From NCBI GenBank assembly GCA_039809345.1, contig JBDHUW010000003.1, positions 62,001-126,000 on the forward strand: a stretch of DNA of 64,000 nt. The letters run 5' to 3'. This DNA is from JBDHUW01 sp039809345. Its GTDB lineage: Bacteria > Patescibacteriota > Gracilibacteria > Absconditabacterales > Absconditicoccaceae. Of this stretch, positions 42,731 to 54,160 are shown piece by piece; position 1 is the first letter of the stretch; every line of letters begins with the position of its first letter. The notes under the pieces were generated by a model. The model saw only the letters and a program-made list of their open reading frames with translations, was not told the DNA's origin and did not search any database. The translations under genes and the position numbers were made by a program.

Positions 42731-43381
42731 CTATTTGGGCGTAGCTAAGGCAATAGTCACATGATGCTCAAAACTTGGTTTTTCTTCTCTAATCGCTATG
42801 TCTCTTCTGTATCATACCAATGCTTCTAAAATTCATCTACCAGGAATTGCATAGAAGTGTTTACCTTGATAGTATATTTTCTTCAATGATAAAACAGATG
42901 ATACTGCTTGCAAAAATGTATTTGTAGTAAAATTAGAGACGTGGTATTCGTTTTTTACCAGTTCTCACAAATAGTTTGGCGTAGACATTAGCAATACTCA
43001 ATCTTTCTTCAATACTCTTTTAATTTCTTCTAAGAAGTGAGTATAGTCTTTTATATGTTCAATTGTCTCAAACGATACTACTACATCTACTGAACTATCA
43101 GCTAGTGGGATGGTCACTCAATCACCAACTACATAAGAAAGATTGTCTCTTTTGTAAGTGTTTTGTGCCTGTTTCACAGCATCTGCATCAACATCTACTC
43201 AGACGATATTATTTGCTACTTGAGCCAGCATATCTGTTCCATATCATATTCCACATGCTATATCCAGTACAGACTTCTCCTCACAAAACTGCTTTGCGAA
43301 TTCATATCTTATTAGATGATCTGCGAATCTTATTTCTGATCTTCGTTGTTTTTTTACGATTCTTTCTCACGTAAATTTCAT
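42731..43381 (-). CDS. Class I SAM-dependent methyltransferase
   Basis: 216 aa. SVLDIACGIGYGTDMLAQV (motif I), NNIVGVDVDADAV (motif II) and DVVVSFETIEHIKDYTHFL (post-II) mark a Methyltransf_11-type enzyme. It opens MKFTGERIV, a start shared by methyltransferases of O-antigen-like loci. Last gene of the leftward half of the glycan locus, 13 bases after the GT4 gene. Confidence 0.85.
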
Positions 43382-43394
43382 TAAAATATTTTTA

Positions 43395-44546
43395 TTATTT
43401 AAAATTTGTAATTGTATTTTGATATATTGTGTAAATTTTTTCTGCTATTGTTTTCCAGTCAAATCTATCTCTTACACTCATATATGCACTCTCTCACATT
43501 TTTTGTAATGTAGCTATATCTATGTGAAGTGTTTTTTCAATTGCATTTTTCAATGCATCGATATCTCATGGCTCAACAAGAATTCCATTGTCCTTGTTTA
43601 TAAGTGTGCTATTGTCTCATACGTTAGTAGCAATTACAGGCAATCTACTTGCCATAGCTTCCAATACTACAATAGGTTGTCATTCTGATAGAGATGGCAA
43701 AACAAATATATTATGCGACTTATACTCATGAATCACATCGTCAAATGACTTTTTTCAAAGAAAACTACAATACTCCTCTCTTCATACTGATGCTACTAGA
43801 TTCTTAATGTCTGAATAAATAGGGCCATCTCAGACAAGTGATAAATGGAATCATTGTTTCTTCAAAACATCTTCATCTATTCTTCCTATAGCATTGATAA
43901 GATTTGATATTCATTTGATGGGGTCAAACCTACCGACAAAGATATAATTCCTTCAAGGTTTCTTAGTAGTTTCAGCACTGGTTTTATCGATATATTCGAC
44001 ATGAATTCAAGGTGGGACTATTGATATGCTTTTGGTTCTTGGTTTATATTGCAATATCTTGTGAGAAACTGATATAATAGTATCGTATCTCATCAAGACC
44101 ACCAACAATTTCTCGATATAGTAGAAAAAGGTCTTCTTGCCTAAATCTAGCTGATTGGTACCATGAACAGTATATATTACAGGTATTTTTCTTAGTTTTC
44201 ATACAATCCATGCAGCTAGTCATGGCAAAGTAGCATGCGCATGGATTATATCATATTTTTCTTGACCGGATCTTTTATATAATACAAATGTAGTATTGAT
44301 AAGTCATGCTAATCTATAAAAAATTGAGAAAAATCATCATATGGGGCCTATTCTAAATACTTTAAATTTATTAGTATAAGTGGGATTTCATTCAATTTTA
44401 TTGCCTTGAGCACCAATAAATTTCCTCGTGAACACATCAATTTCACAATCATATAATCATGTAATCATTTCACAGAGTTGTTTGGCATATATTTGTCATC
44501 CCCCCAAGAATGGATCCCATCATTCGCTAAGCATGGCTATTTTCAT
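43395..44546 (-). CDS. GT4 glycosyltransferase (GT-B fold)
   Basis: 383 aa. MKIAMLSEGWDPFLGGGQIYA is the GT4 opening with the GGG loop, DIIHAHATLPGLAA and VIYTVHGTNQL follow, YIFVGRFDPIKGISNLI is the start of the C-terminal Rossmann half, and PSLSEGQPIVVLEAMA holds the E-x7-E motif. Retaining transferase, probably mannosyl or glucosyl to the surface glycan. Start overlaps the end of the upstream GT4 gene by 10 bases (ATGAAAATAG). Confidence 0.88.
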
Positions 44547-45661
44547 ATTACTTCGCGACAAACAGATAAAGTCTTTTGGATGTTGTCCTCTCGAGAAAAT
44601 ATTTTCACGGGTATGGTCTCATAGTGTCATTGATACACTTCATATATCTTTGAGGCAATATCATTTGCATCTCAAGGTATCGCTAGTGCAACTTTTCCAC
44701 TTACCACCTCTGGCAACGATCCTACATTTGATACAACAATAGGCTTTCATATCGTAGCAGCTTCAACTGCTGCGAATCAAAATCATTCAGCCAATGATGG
44801 TATGATAGTAAAATCTGCCATCGCTATATAGTTGATTATTTCTTTATAAGATACAGAATCCTTCCACAGCACATATTTTTCTAGTCACAGCTCTCTTGCT
44901 AGATCTTTTACATATGCATATCTACTTTGATCATTTTTAGATACGAGTAAAAAGGCTTTAAAATGAGGGATATTCGATATTATTGAGGGCATTGCACGAA
45001 TAAAGTATTCCAATCATTTTGATATACCTGGTCTTCAAAAGAATAGTCAAACAAAATATTCTGATAAATCATATGTTTCTCTGATGGTATTAACTTGGTT
45101 ATTATCAATATTCCTAGGATCCCATATAGTATAATCAATACCGTTGTGGATGGTTACTAACTTATTTTCTGGGATCCCTCGATCTATGAGCGATTTTTTT
45201 GTTGCATTCGAAACACATAAAATCTTATGATATGGGATTGTCAGAATACATGATTCTACAAATCTATAAAAGATTCAAATAGGTCACATAAATTTGGTCC
45301 AGTTTTTTCAGAAAATTTCATGGATAGTAATCATGATCTTTTTGCGGGTAAGAATTGACAGTATTTTAGCTGGGATTGCTGCATTATATGTGGTCGTATG
45401 AATTATATCAGCCTCTTTTGCTAGTTGTATGCCTCTTCTCCCTAATGCATAGAGCATGAAGTCATACCTGTTGTGACCCACTCTATATATTTCTACTCAG
45501 TCCTCTCTCTTCTCATATTTGGGTAAGTTTTTATTGAATTTAGATGTGAGCACAGTTACCCTATTTCACTCTTTCATTAGTCACCTTACAACATTATCAA
45601 AAAGGATCTCTGCTCCTCAGATATATGGCATAAAGTGTTCTAGGATAAACAATATGTGCAT
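44537..45661 (-). CDS. GT4 glycosyltransferase (GT-B fold)
   Basis: 374 aa. MHILFILEHFMPYIGGAEIL, DIIHTTTYNAAIPAKI, ITIHEIFGKNW, ILCVSNATKKSLIDRGIP, VTIHNGIDY, then FFGRPGISKGLEYFIRA and PSLAEGFGFAAVEAA with the E-x7-E motif. A second retaining GT-B enzyme, about as far from its neighbour as different sugars would require. It overlaps the next GT4 gene by 10 bases. Confidence 0.88.
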
Positions 45662-45688
45662 AGGAACTGATATAATACAAATCAACTT

Positions 45689-46834
45689 TTACTTTTCTTT
45701 ATTCTCTAACATTTTCCATCAAAATCATCAAAAGAATATCATTAGCCCCAGAAACATAAAATAGGCACCATAGATAGCCTTTCTTGTTTCAATTGCCGGA
45801 TTCCATGCATCAAAGTTGAATAGCCACGTTCGAAGTATGGTTACGTCAATAATTAATCATAGTAGAAATATTCAAAATCATACAATTAAGAATTTTTCCA
45901 ATGGCGTATTTGTGATTTTTTCCACAACAGATGATGAGACTTGCAATCACTCAACTTTTGCAAATGGCCTAATAAGTAGTCCCATGCAATATAAAATATT
46001 ACCAATTACTGCTAATGTAAATCACAAAATCATAAAGTGTATATCTATTAGCTGCGATCAGATCTGAAGCGGTCAAGCAACCTGAGATAGCAATAAGATG
46101 TATCACAATACTGATAGGATGATTCACGGCAATTGGAGAATATGATATGGAGCCAACAACATCATGTACTTCAAATGTCTCCAACCATCCCTCCAAGTAT
46201 TGAGATGCGGTCTTCTGCTTTTTCTTCCATCTTTATATAGGTTTATGCCAATTTCAAAGATATTAAATTTGTGTAATCCGGCTTTGATGATCATTTCACT
46301 AGCAAATTCCATTCATCATGACTTCATATTGAGTTTGTTGTATGCTTCTTTTGTGATAAGCCTCATACCACAATTACAGTCTCATATCTTAGTGCCAAAA
46401 AAGATATTAATAATTTTAGTGAGTACTGGGGTGCCTAAATATCTATGCAATGGTGGCATAGCTCATGGGATTACAGTTTTCAGTCTATTTCAAATTACTA
46501 TATCTGGTTTCCCATTGTTTTCCCATGCATCAAGGAATAGTCATATTTCATCAAAATGATAACTATCATCTGCATCTCACATTATCATTAGTTCACCCTG
46601 TGCTTCTTTGAATCAGTGTTTAAGAGCATTGCCATATCACTTATATGGTGCGTGGACAACTCTTGCTCCTGCATCTTGTGCAATTTTTATAGATCAGTCA
46701 GTTGATCCATTGTCAGATACTACAACCTCACCATCAATTCCCAATCTAGCAAACGTATCTATAGCTTTTTTTACTACAATCCCTACTGTTTCATTTTCAT
46801 TTAAACATGGGATTACGATAGAAACTTTTGTCAT
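45689..46834 (-). CDS. GT2 polyprenyl-phosphate glycosyltransferase with membrane domain
   Basis: 381 aa. VSIVIPCLNENETVGIVV, EVVVSDNGSTDGS and LMIMGDADDSYHFDEI (DxD) belong to the dolichol-phosphate-mannose-synthase-like branch. After residue 230 come four hydrophobic helices (ILSVLGYILLLSQVAG, FMILGFTLAVIGNILY, FLIVGFGIFLLGLIID, AIYGAYFMFLGLMIFF). Such enzymes load a sugar on a lipid phosphate for use outside by GT-C enzymes; GtrA and a GT-C-like protein are encoded two and three genes upstream. Start overlaps the upstream stop (TAATG). Confidence 0.88.
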
Positions 46835-47502
46835 TATTTCTTTTTTGTAATGATAAAGAGATCTTCAGCTAAAGCTGGGAATATATATGAAATTATTTGA
46901 TTTAGCCAAAAGAAAAATCTTATGATCACATTATATCTATTTTTAGGAAGAAAAGAGTAATATACTTCACTTACATATAGTCAATTTTTTTCTACTAATT
47001 GAGTCAGAGTTCAAATAGTGAATATTGCGTTATGATCAGGATGTACAAGTTCAACTCTCACAAGGGATAATAAAAAAATAATTAGGCATGTAGCATTGGG
47101 AGTCGTGATAATGAGCTCGGTTTGCGGAGTCATTACTTTTTTGATTTGAGAGAAAAAATGCTCATAGTTCATGATATGCTCAATTGTTTCACCAAAGACA
47201 ATCACATCAGGGACAAAATCAATGTTTTCTAAAACATTAAAGTCGACTTGAACAATATTGTCAATTCACTTTGTGCGAAGAAATGCAATTGAATCCTCAT
47301 CTAAGTCCAATCACAATGTTTCAGATGCAACTTTTGTAATTTGGTCATGAAGCAAAACTCACTTATCATATTTCTCTCTTGTATATGGCCAATCTGTTGC
47401 TCACAAATGTAGAACCTTTTTGCCACAACACTTTTCAACTATCTTAGTATTTCTATTCCAAACTATGTTTCATGCTATTTTATGTCTTCTTAAATTAAGC
47501 AT
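46834..47502 (-). CDS. Class I SAM-dependent methyltransferase
   Basis: 222 aa. VLHLGATDWPYTREKYDKG is a modified motif I (LGAxD), DVIVFGETIEHIMNYEHFF the post-II loop and ELIITTPNATCLIIFLLSL the later core. The C-terminal part is hydrophobic (VIIRFFFWLNQIISYIF). Target likely a sugar or lipid-linked glycan. It overlaps GtrA by 8 bases at its start and the GT2 gene by one base at its end. Confidence 0.78.
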
Positions 47503-47908
47503 TATTACCTTTAAAAATTAAAATATTTTGTACTAGATAACTGAGGATAGTAAATAAAACAGTTGATATCACAAGTAAAACTATGTGAGAATGTACCAAT
47601 GAATATAATGTATTATTAACAACAAATGTAAATAACTGATATAATATGACTACTCAAATGAAATAGATTACTCTTTTCCCATCACCTGATTTATGATATC
47701 TAAATGTAATATGCTTTTGTAAATAATATATTGGTATCGCATATGCTATCATGGCAATAATGGCAATGTAGTAATCTAACTGGAGGACATCAAGTAACAA
47801 ATAGACCAACAATGCATTTCACAAAAAAGCTATCCCTCCAACAACATAGAACCTCATTATTTTCTTTATGCCTTTATATGCTTTTGATGAATATAATCTA
47901 CTAATCAT
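47495..47908 (-). CDS. GtrA-like membrane protein
   Basis: 137 aa, four hydrophobic helices. MRFYVVGGIAFLGNALLVYLLL is the GtrA opening (R-F-x-x-V-G-x-x-x-x-x-x-N) and the last helix ends SYLVQNILIF, matching the family's C-terminal hK-F. GtrA proteins are thought to flip polyprenyl-linked sugars. The longer start at 47908 overlaps the upstream gene by 43 bases; an in-frame ATG at 47857 would avoid the overlap and begin right at MRFYVVG. Either is possible. Confidence 0.75.
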
Positions 47909-49290
47909 ACTATAATAAGAGGAAGAAAAAAGATAAATGACAATGCATACCTAATAAAAACATAATGAGACAATAATCCTAATTCTAAATTACTAAATAG
48001 CACAACCACAGTAATTATAAACAATACTAAAAACTGCAATACAGTTACTCTATTCTCTTTACTTTTATAAAATCAGAATCAGACAATAGACCCTAGTATA
48101 AATGTAATTATAAGGTAAGAGTAATCTGGATGATAAAACATCTGTGAAAACAGTTCCTTAAACACGGGTTGTGAGCTCATGTTACTAAATAACTTCGAAA
48201 TTATATTTCCTGATGCAATTTGATTTAAATGAGCTGCTGATCAAGATATTTTTTCATATGAAAGCATGATTTTATATACGACATATCCCACTAGACTTAG
48301 ACTTATAGGTCACAATATCGCAGGTATTAGCTTAGTAACGCGTATCTTGCGAAGAGATCATAAATAATTTATAGCGGTGATAAACACTAAAATTCACATA
48401 TAGTAAATCCCCTCATTTCTGATAGCACTTATCCAAAATCACAATAGTGCGATAAGAAACGCCTCTCTCCATGCAAATTTAGTATCACGAAGCGAGCTTA
48501 GGTATTCGGTGATATATATTGAGAATATCACTATTCATACGCCAAATGATAAATTCCAATATGATCAGATTGACTGATAAAAGACAAATGGTAGAGAAAG
48601 TGAAATATATCAAGCTAACAGTCCCAACAAGATATTTTTTGTTTTTCTGTACATATATCAAATCACAAAAAAAGCCAATATTGTATATGTGATTGGAGAT
48701 ATGATATTGCTATATAGATCAAAGTAGTTGTCATCTGCACCAATCAGGATAGTATCAACAATAGGTCAATATATAATTCTTGAAGGAGATGAACCTAGAA
48801 ATTCTCTACTAGATCAATCTAAAATCAGTGAATTTTGGTAGGTAAAAACCTTTGATTTTAAGTCCCATGAGGCTACTGCATCTTCATCGTATGTCAACCT
48901 AGATGTAGTAATGATGAACGACATTGATATTTTGACCAAACAGTAGAGAATTAATACTACTCCTACTATGCGAAGTATCCATGTGCTTTTGCGATTTATT
49001 GAAAGCAAATCTGTGCATCATTTATTAATGTCTTGAACTAAATCACGTAGTGGGTATTTTAGCCATATGCTAACTGCAAGCAATACAATGAATATCCCAT
49101 AGGTGATCTGATAAACAATAGTTCATCATAGTATCAAAGCAACAATTGATATTAGCAATACGTATAGAGATAATCATACGATATATGAGATAGCAATTTT
49201 CTCAAAAAGCGTACGCTTGAAGGTAGTTGACAGTATATAATATAACAATAATCAGCTTAAAAGTGGAGAAAGTAGATAGATCAATATCAT
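47866..49290 (-). CDS. Polytopic membrane protein, GT-C glycosyltransferase-like
   Basis: 474 aa with about 10-12 hydrophobic helices. After the first helices an outside loop holds LTYDEDAVASWDLKSKVF, an acidic D-E-D motif in the place where GT-C enzymes (ArnT/PMT-like) have their catalytic Asp/Glu, followed by a long outside loop and then more helices. With a lipid-phosphate sugar synthase and GtrA next door, it would complete the usual three-gene set that decorates glycans outside the cell. No closer family was recognised. Confidence 0.6.
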
Positions 49291-49296
49291 AATTCA

Positions 49297-50331
49297 TTAT
49301 TTAATTTGTAAAACACCCCCTTGTGGTCAAAAGACATTATTTATTATAAGTGGATATGAAACTCCTCAAAGTTGAACACTTGTCTCAGATACAATAGGAT
49401 TAACATAGTTAAATTGGTTTTTTTCTCCGTATGGATTATACCAAAGAACATATGAGCTATTTCATGTAGTACCAATTCTGGCATGGGGGTATAAACGATA
49501 CTGCAACTCAAAATCATAAGGATATGGAGCGTGTATATATACATTTGATCAGTACGGAACGATCTGTTTCACATAGTCTAAATATTGAATTTCTGCCTCT
49601 TGTCTACCGTATCTAGTTTGTTTTTGAGGTTCACTATTGGTTATTTCTTGATATAAATTAATTTGTTGCAAAGAAACAAATAAATCAACTAGGATCCAAA
49701 AAAAGAGTATAACTATTCATCAGGTTAATAATGTGTTCTTTCTCTGTTTTCTATCAACTAAGTAAAAGGCAACAACACAAATCAGTACCATAAAAAATAA
49801 TCAGTAGAAAAAGGAACGTACGATATACCTCCCATTCCACATTGGTCATTCTAGAAAGTTAATTGTTCTTGGAGAGTATCAAACATATGTTTTAGCACTT
49901 TTTATTCATGATGCTATTTTTTCAAATGTTCACTTTCTTCATATTTCAAATTCCAGACCGGATAATTCTATATTGCCCTGTACTAGCATTACAATTGTAC
50001 TATCAGAGGGAATAGTATTGATTTGAGGGATACTGGCAAACTCACCAGATAATGAAACTGTTCTTTGCCCTTCTATTTTTTCTTGTATAAATGGCAATAT
50101 TTGATTGCCAACCATGAATCATACAAGAATAGTTCATTTTCATTTTACACCTCCCTCTAATTTTACATAATCATTTCCTATCAAAAGGGGTCCTATAGCG
50201 ATACACTGTTGTTTGCAAGTGGCAGAGATCTTGGTATCTGCTTCATAATAAGTACTGAATCATTCATGTTCAAACCCATATACTGTTCACACATACAAAA
50301 TGAAAATTAGTCAGAGTATTATTTTCTTCAT
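49297..50331 (-). CDS. Membrane protein with an exported beta-rich domain, unknown
   Basis: 344 aa. Signal-like helix (KKIILGLIFILYVGTVYG), an outside beta-rich domain (about 20-180) with a CKQQC pair, then two helices (FFYGLFFMVLICVVAFYLV and TGGIVILFFWILVDLFVSL) and an outside C-terminal domain with many Tyr (IQYLDYVKQIVPYGSNVYIH). An ATG 5 bases upstream is out of frame and quickly hits TAA. It lies between a GT-C-like gene and a DUF2304-GT2 gene, so a role in glycan assembly is inferred. Confidence 0.65.
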
Positions 50332-50340
50332 ACCATTGTT

Positions 50341-51423
50341 TTATTTATAAAACACCTTCTTATATATCAACTCACCCAATATTCTTAGCGCATTTCTATT
50401 TTTTTGCCCCTTTCATAAACTGTAATCAGTATACTTTATATTTACGGGGATTTCTCTATAAGGGATGTCAAATATTCTGATACTATCAAGGAGCTCAGAT
50501 GCGTACATCATTCCATCTGATGTAATATACAATTTAGGAATCACTGAAGCATGCAATACTCTATACCCATTGTGGGGATCTGTGACATTCAACCTATTGA
50601 ACAATAAGGTGATTATTTTTGATCCCCATAGTATGATTCTTCTACTTGTTGGCATATTAGTATGTGATGCTCATCATATGAATCTACTTCATAAATATGC
50701 GATTATCCCCTGATTCTTTTTCTCACGGATAGCTGACATAAAAACATCCATATCATTTATATCCATCTGTCCATCCGCATCATATGTAACTACCCAGTCG
50801 ATATTTAGTTCTTTAGTATATTTTTGAATATATGAGAATCATGTCTTATTAGCAGCTCATCATCCTCTATTTATGATATGTGATAGTAAGACAATAGTTG
50901 CGTTAGGGGTTTTATTAATTAAGTTTTGCACTACTTCAGTTGTATTATCTACACTCCCATCATTTACTACTATGATTTTCGTAAATCATTTTTCTAATAT
51001 ACTTTTGAGTACTGATTTAATTACATTCCCCTCATTCCATGCTCTCACCAAAAAAACAAAGGAATCTTTGGGAGACTTATTTTGTATATCTCACAAAGAA
51101 CCAGATGCACGAATAGCCTCTGCAGTGATCAAGCGAGTAGTTTGTGATTTTTGTTTTGTCACCTCATGCAATAGTTCAAAATAGAAGTATCACAAGACAA
51201 TCAATGACAAATACACTACAAGATCAGCTCCCCTAGCAACTCCAAAGGCTTTTCCAAACCACTGCTGTGCTCCGGGTATAAAAATAAATATCAAGATAAT
51301 TATTGCTCCTCCAAAGAACACTAAAAAATGCAAGAAGTGAAACTTTCTTCTTTGCATTCCATCAATAGCGAAGAACAAGAATAGAACACTAGCAATTGTT
51401 AATACAAAACTTAATGGACTCAT
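50341..51423 (-). CDS. DUF2304-like membrane domain fused to a GT2 glycosyltransferase
   Basis: 360 aa. Residues 1-110 have three hydrophobic helices with the DUF2304 pattern (FVLTIASVLFLFFAIDGMQRRK, HFLVFFGGAIIILIFIF, GADLVVYLSLIVLGYFYFELL). Residues 125-360 are a GT2 domain: FVFLVRAWNEGNVIKSVLKS, IIVVNDGSVDNT and VVTYDADGQMDINDM (the DxD site), like DPM1-type synthases. DUF2304 genes are often next to such GT2 genes; here the two are one chain, checked through the junction. It would make a polyprenyl-phosphate sugar at the membrane. First gene of the leftward glycan set after xseA. Confidence 0.8.
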
Positions 51424-51441
51424 GTATCATAAACTATATAT

Positions 51442-52611
51442 TTACTCTTTAGTTGCAACTGAATCTACTGTCACCCCTATGAAATATGAATTTGTCTCAA
51501 TCTCAATGCGTGATCCTATAGGTGGTATGCCATGTAAAATAGTGTTTTGTTGGCGCAAGATAGCATAGCCATTTGCTAAAATGAGATCAGGGTGATACTT
51601 TTCAACAATTCAAAACGTATGTTTAATCTCATATCAAATTCTTGCGATATTCTTTTCGATTTCTGCATTTATATTCCCCCACAATATTTCTACATCAAAT
51701 ATAGTTTTTTGTATTTTATGCTCCAAAAGTGATTGTATACTATTCAAAATCTCATCAATTTTTGATATGTATGAGTTGTATTGTTCAAGTATATATTGCG
51801 CTGCAGCTGTTGGCGTATTTGCATAAAAGTATGCGATATCTTGTAATACCGACACATCAGTAGTATGTCATATCGCTATGATCACCGGTATTGGTATATG
51901 ACAAACGCCTCTAGCAATGTCTATATCATTTTGCCAAACCATACCACTACTCTCTCATCATCAACGAATTATACAAATACAATTATACTCTACACCATTT
52001 TGAATATCCATATAAATTTCCTGTAATGCTTTATATACTCACTCTTTAGCATTATTACCATGAACGGGAGTATCGATCAACGTATATGAATATGGTATAT
52101 TTTGCTTATTACAAACACTGAGAAAATCTTGTAATCACTCAGCTCAGTTTGAGCTTATGATAGCTATTTTGAAAGGAGGAAATCAAAACTTTGTAGATTT
52201 ATTATTATAAAAAATCCCTTCCTCTTCTAATTTTTTACGAATCAAAGACTGAGTAGCCTTCATATTTCAAAGAGCAAATTCTGATGATAACTCTTGAAGC
52301 GATATAAAAACACGGTCATCCTTGTTATAGAATTTTCCCTTAAACAAAATTTTCTGTCCTACGAGCTGATCGGCTGATAATCATGTCAATGCAAAAAATG
52401 CTTGTACGATTTGCCTATTAAACGTACTCAATGATCATTTTGCTAAAACCTCTCCAGAGGATGAATACTCAACAACCTCTACAAACGCTCACTTAGTAGT
52501 TAACTTAATTTTAGCTACTTCCGCCACACATCGAAATGTGAATTCTCAAAAGACCTCATCAAAAGACGTCTTGAGTAGTTTCATCAACTGACTAAGCGAA
52601 AATTGCTCCAT
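51442..52611 (-). CDS. xseA: Exodeoxyribonuclease VII large subunit
   Basis: 389 aa. MEQFSLSQLMKLLKTSFDEVF and an OB fold lead into IAIISSNGAEGLQDFL, CICIIRGGGESSGMVWQNDIDIAR (the RGGG motif of XseA) and VIIAIGHTTDMSVLQDIAYFYANTPTAAAQYIL, then coiled coil and a C-terminal strand ILRQQNTILHGIPPIGS. It degrades single-stranded DNA. It is a little shorter than the usual 400-450 aa. The small subunit gene xseB is not seen nearby. Confidence 0.92.
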
Positions 52612-52625
52612 ATAGTACAATATAT

Positions 52626-54056
52626 TTAAATGTCTTTAAATTTATAGATTTCTATTCAATTCATGAGGTTATCAATAGCATCAACTTCTGATGCATCATT
52701 TGCATGTAGAATCAGTATTTTATCATCAAGAGATATATTCCCCTTGAATATAATTCTGATAATCTCTTTCCCTATCTTCTTTACATGTTGATAATCAAAT
52801 GAATTTGAAATCTTATATCATTTAACTGCCCAGAGAAGATTTAAATACTTGTATGTATCATCAATTTTTGTAAATGCAATCACTGGGATACTTGGTTTTA
52901 GTGTTGAAAGCCTAGATACTGCATATCAGTTGTGTGTAAAACAAATGATTGCTTTGATATTCATCTCTTTTGATGTTCTATATGAGTTATATATCAAATA
53001 ATCTATAATCTCATTTTCTGTATTTATATGTACATCCTGCATAGAATAATTAGTTTCGAGCGTAGTTTGATATTTCAATATCCCATTATACAATCAATTT
53101 ATATCTTCGATTGGATCTTCCCCAAAGGCAGTTTCCTGTCATAGCATAAATGCATCAACTCAAGCCTTGAGATATTCTTGTATTTCTTCATACTGAGCCT
53201 GATGATCAGTAGCGTTTTTACCCGTTTTGAGCTTTTTCGTAAAATGTGCTGCCAAAATAAATGGCTTACCGAATTTATTACACATAGTGATTACTTTTTC
53301 TTCTGTGAGTGTTTTTTTCGTAGTAAGTTGTTCTAATGATCATTTGAGCAGTGAAATACCATCAGAAGCATTTATCACCTGTTCCAGGTTTTCTACAGCC
53401 TCTTTGGTCTCAATCTTTGCTATGATCTTCACATCTTTCCCATTGTGCTGATAAAGGAAGTCCCTTAGTTCTAGTATGTTATTTTCATTTTTTACATAGG
53501 AAACCACCAATATATTCACTCACACCTGCAATCACCGAAGTATATCCTTTTTGTCCTTTTCCGTAAGAAATGGCAGGTTGGGCTTATATCATTTAAAATG
53601 TACTTTTTTCAATGGTAATATTTGTCATGGAGTCACCACCTTGCACTGCAACGTCATCGTATCATTTTTTTCTACTTTCAATACTACTGTAGTATCATCG
53701 AAAGTAATCTCAGTGCCTGTAGGTACATCATATAAATCAGTATAATCAATGAAAAGTTTCCCCTTCTCTTCCTCTTGATATTCAGAAAAATCAATAATTA
53801 TCTTATCTAGCTTCTTTAGGGAAATAGGATTTACGTTTTTGCTTCTAATTTCTGCTCATTTTGTTTCTAACATAATAGTCTTGCTATTGTCTAGTTTCAA
53901 AATAGTGTCAATATATTTTTTGTGATGATCAATAAAGCCATGTGATAGATTGATGCGAAACACATCAACAAAATTAATCACTTTAGACAGGACTGTTTCC
54001 TTTGCAAGAGATGGTCAAACCGTTGCAATAACTTTTGAATAATGAAATTGAGACAT
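52626..54056 (-). CDS. pyk: Pyruvate kinase-like protein with lost active-site residues
   Basis: 476 aa, full pyruvate kinase length and order. SKVIATVGPSLAKETV and DVFRINLSHG match the N-terminal substrate strand, MLETKGAEIRS the DTKGPEIRT motif (Asp to Glu), then a beta-barrel B domain, and IIAKIETKEAVENLEQVINASDGI holds the catalytic Lys and one metal Glu. The next box, normally ARGDLGVE, is LKGSLEQL, so the second metal ligand Asp is gone; TATQML is LAAHFT, so the catalytic Thr is gone too. FMLGQETAFGEDP and a C-terminal domain follow. It probably no longer makes pyruvate and ATP normally; it may be regulatory or decaying. Confidence 0.85.
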
Positions 54057-54130
54057 ATGTTTTTTAACAGATTAAAGATTGACGCAAGATGATAAGGAAA
54101 ATTTTTGAAAATGCAAGCAAAAAGGACTAA

Positions 54131-54150
54131 AATGGCTTTATATAGCCATT
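54131..54150 (-). terminator. Hairpin terminator
   Basis: AATGGCT (54131-54137) pairs with AGCCATT (54144-54150). On the minus strand it follows the stop of the ATPase gene by about 10 bases and a T-rich run comes within 12 bases, so it may end or reduce transcription between this gene and pyk. Confidence 0.5.
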
Positions 54151-54160
54151 ATAAACACAT

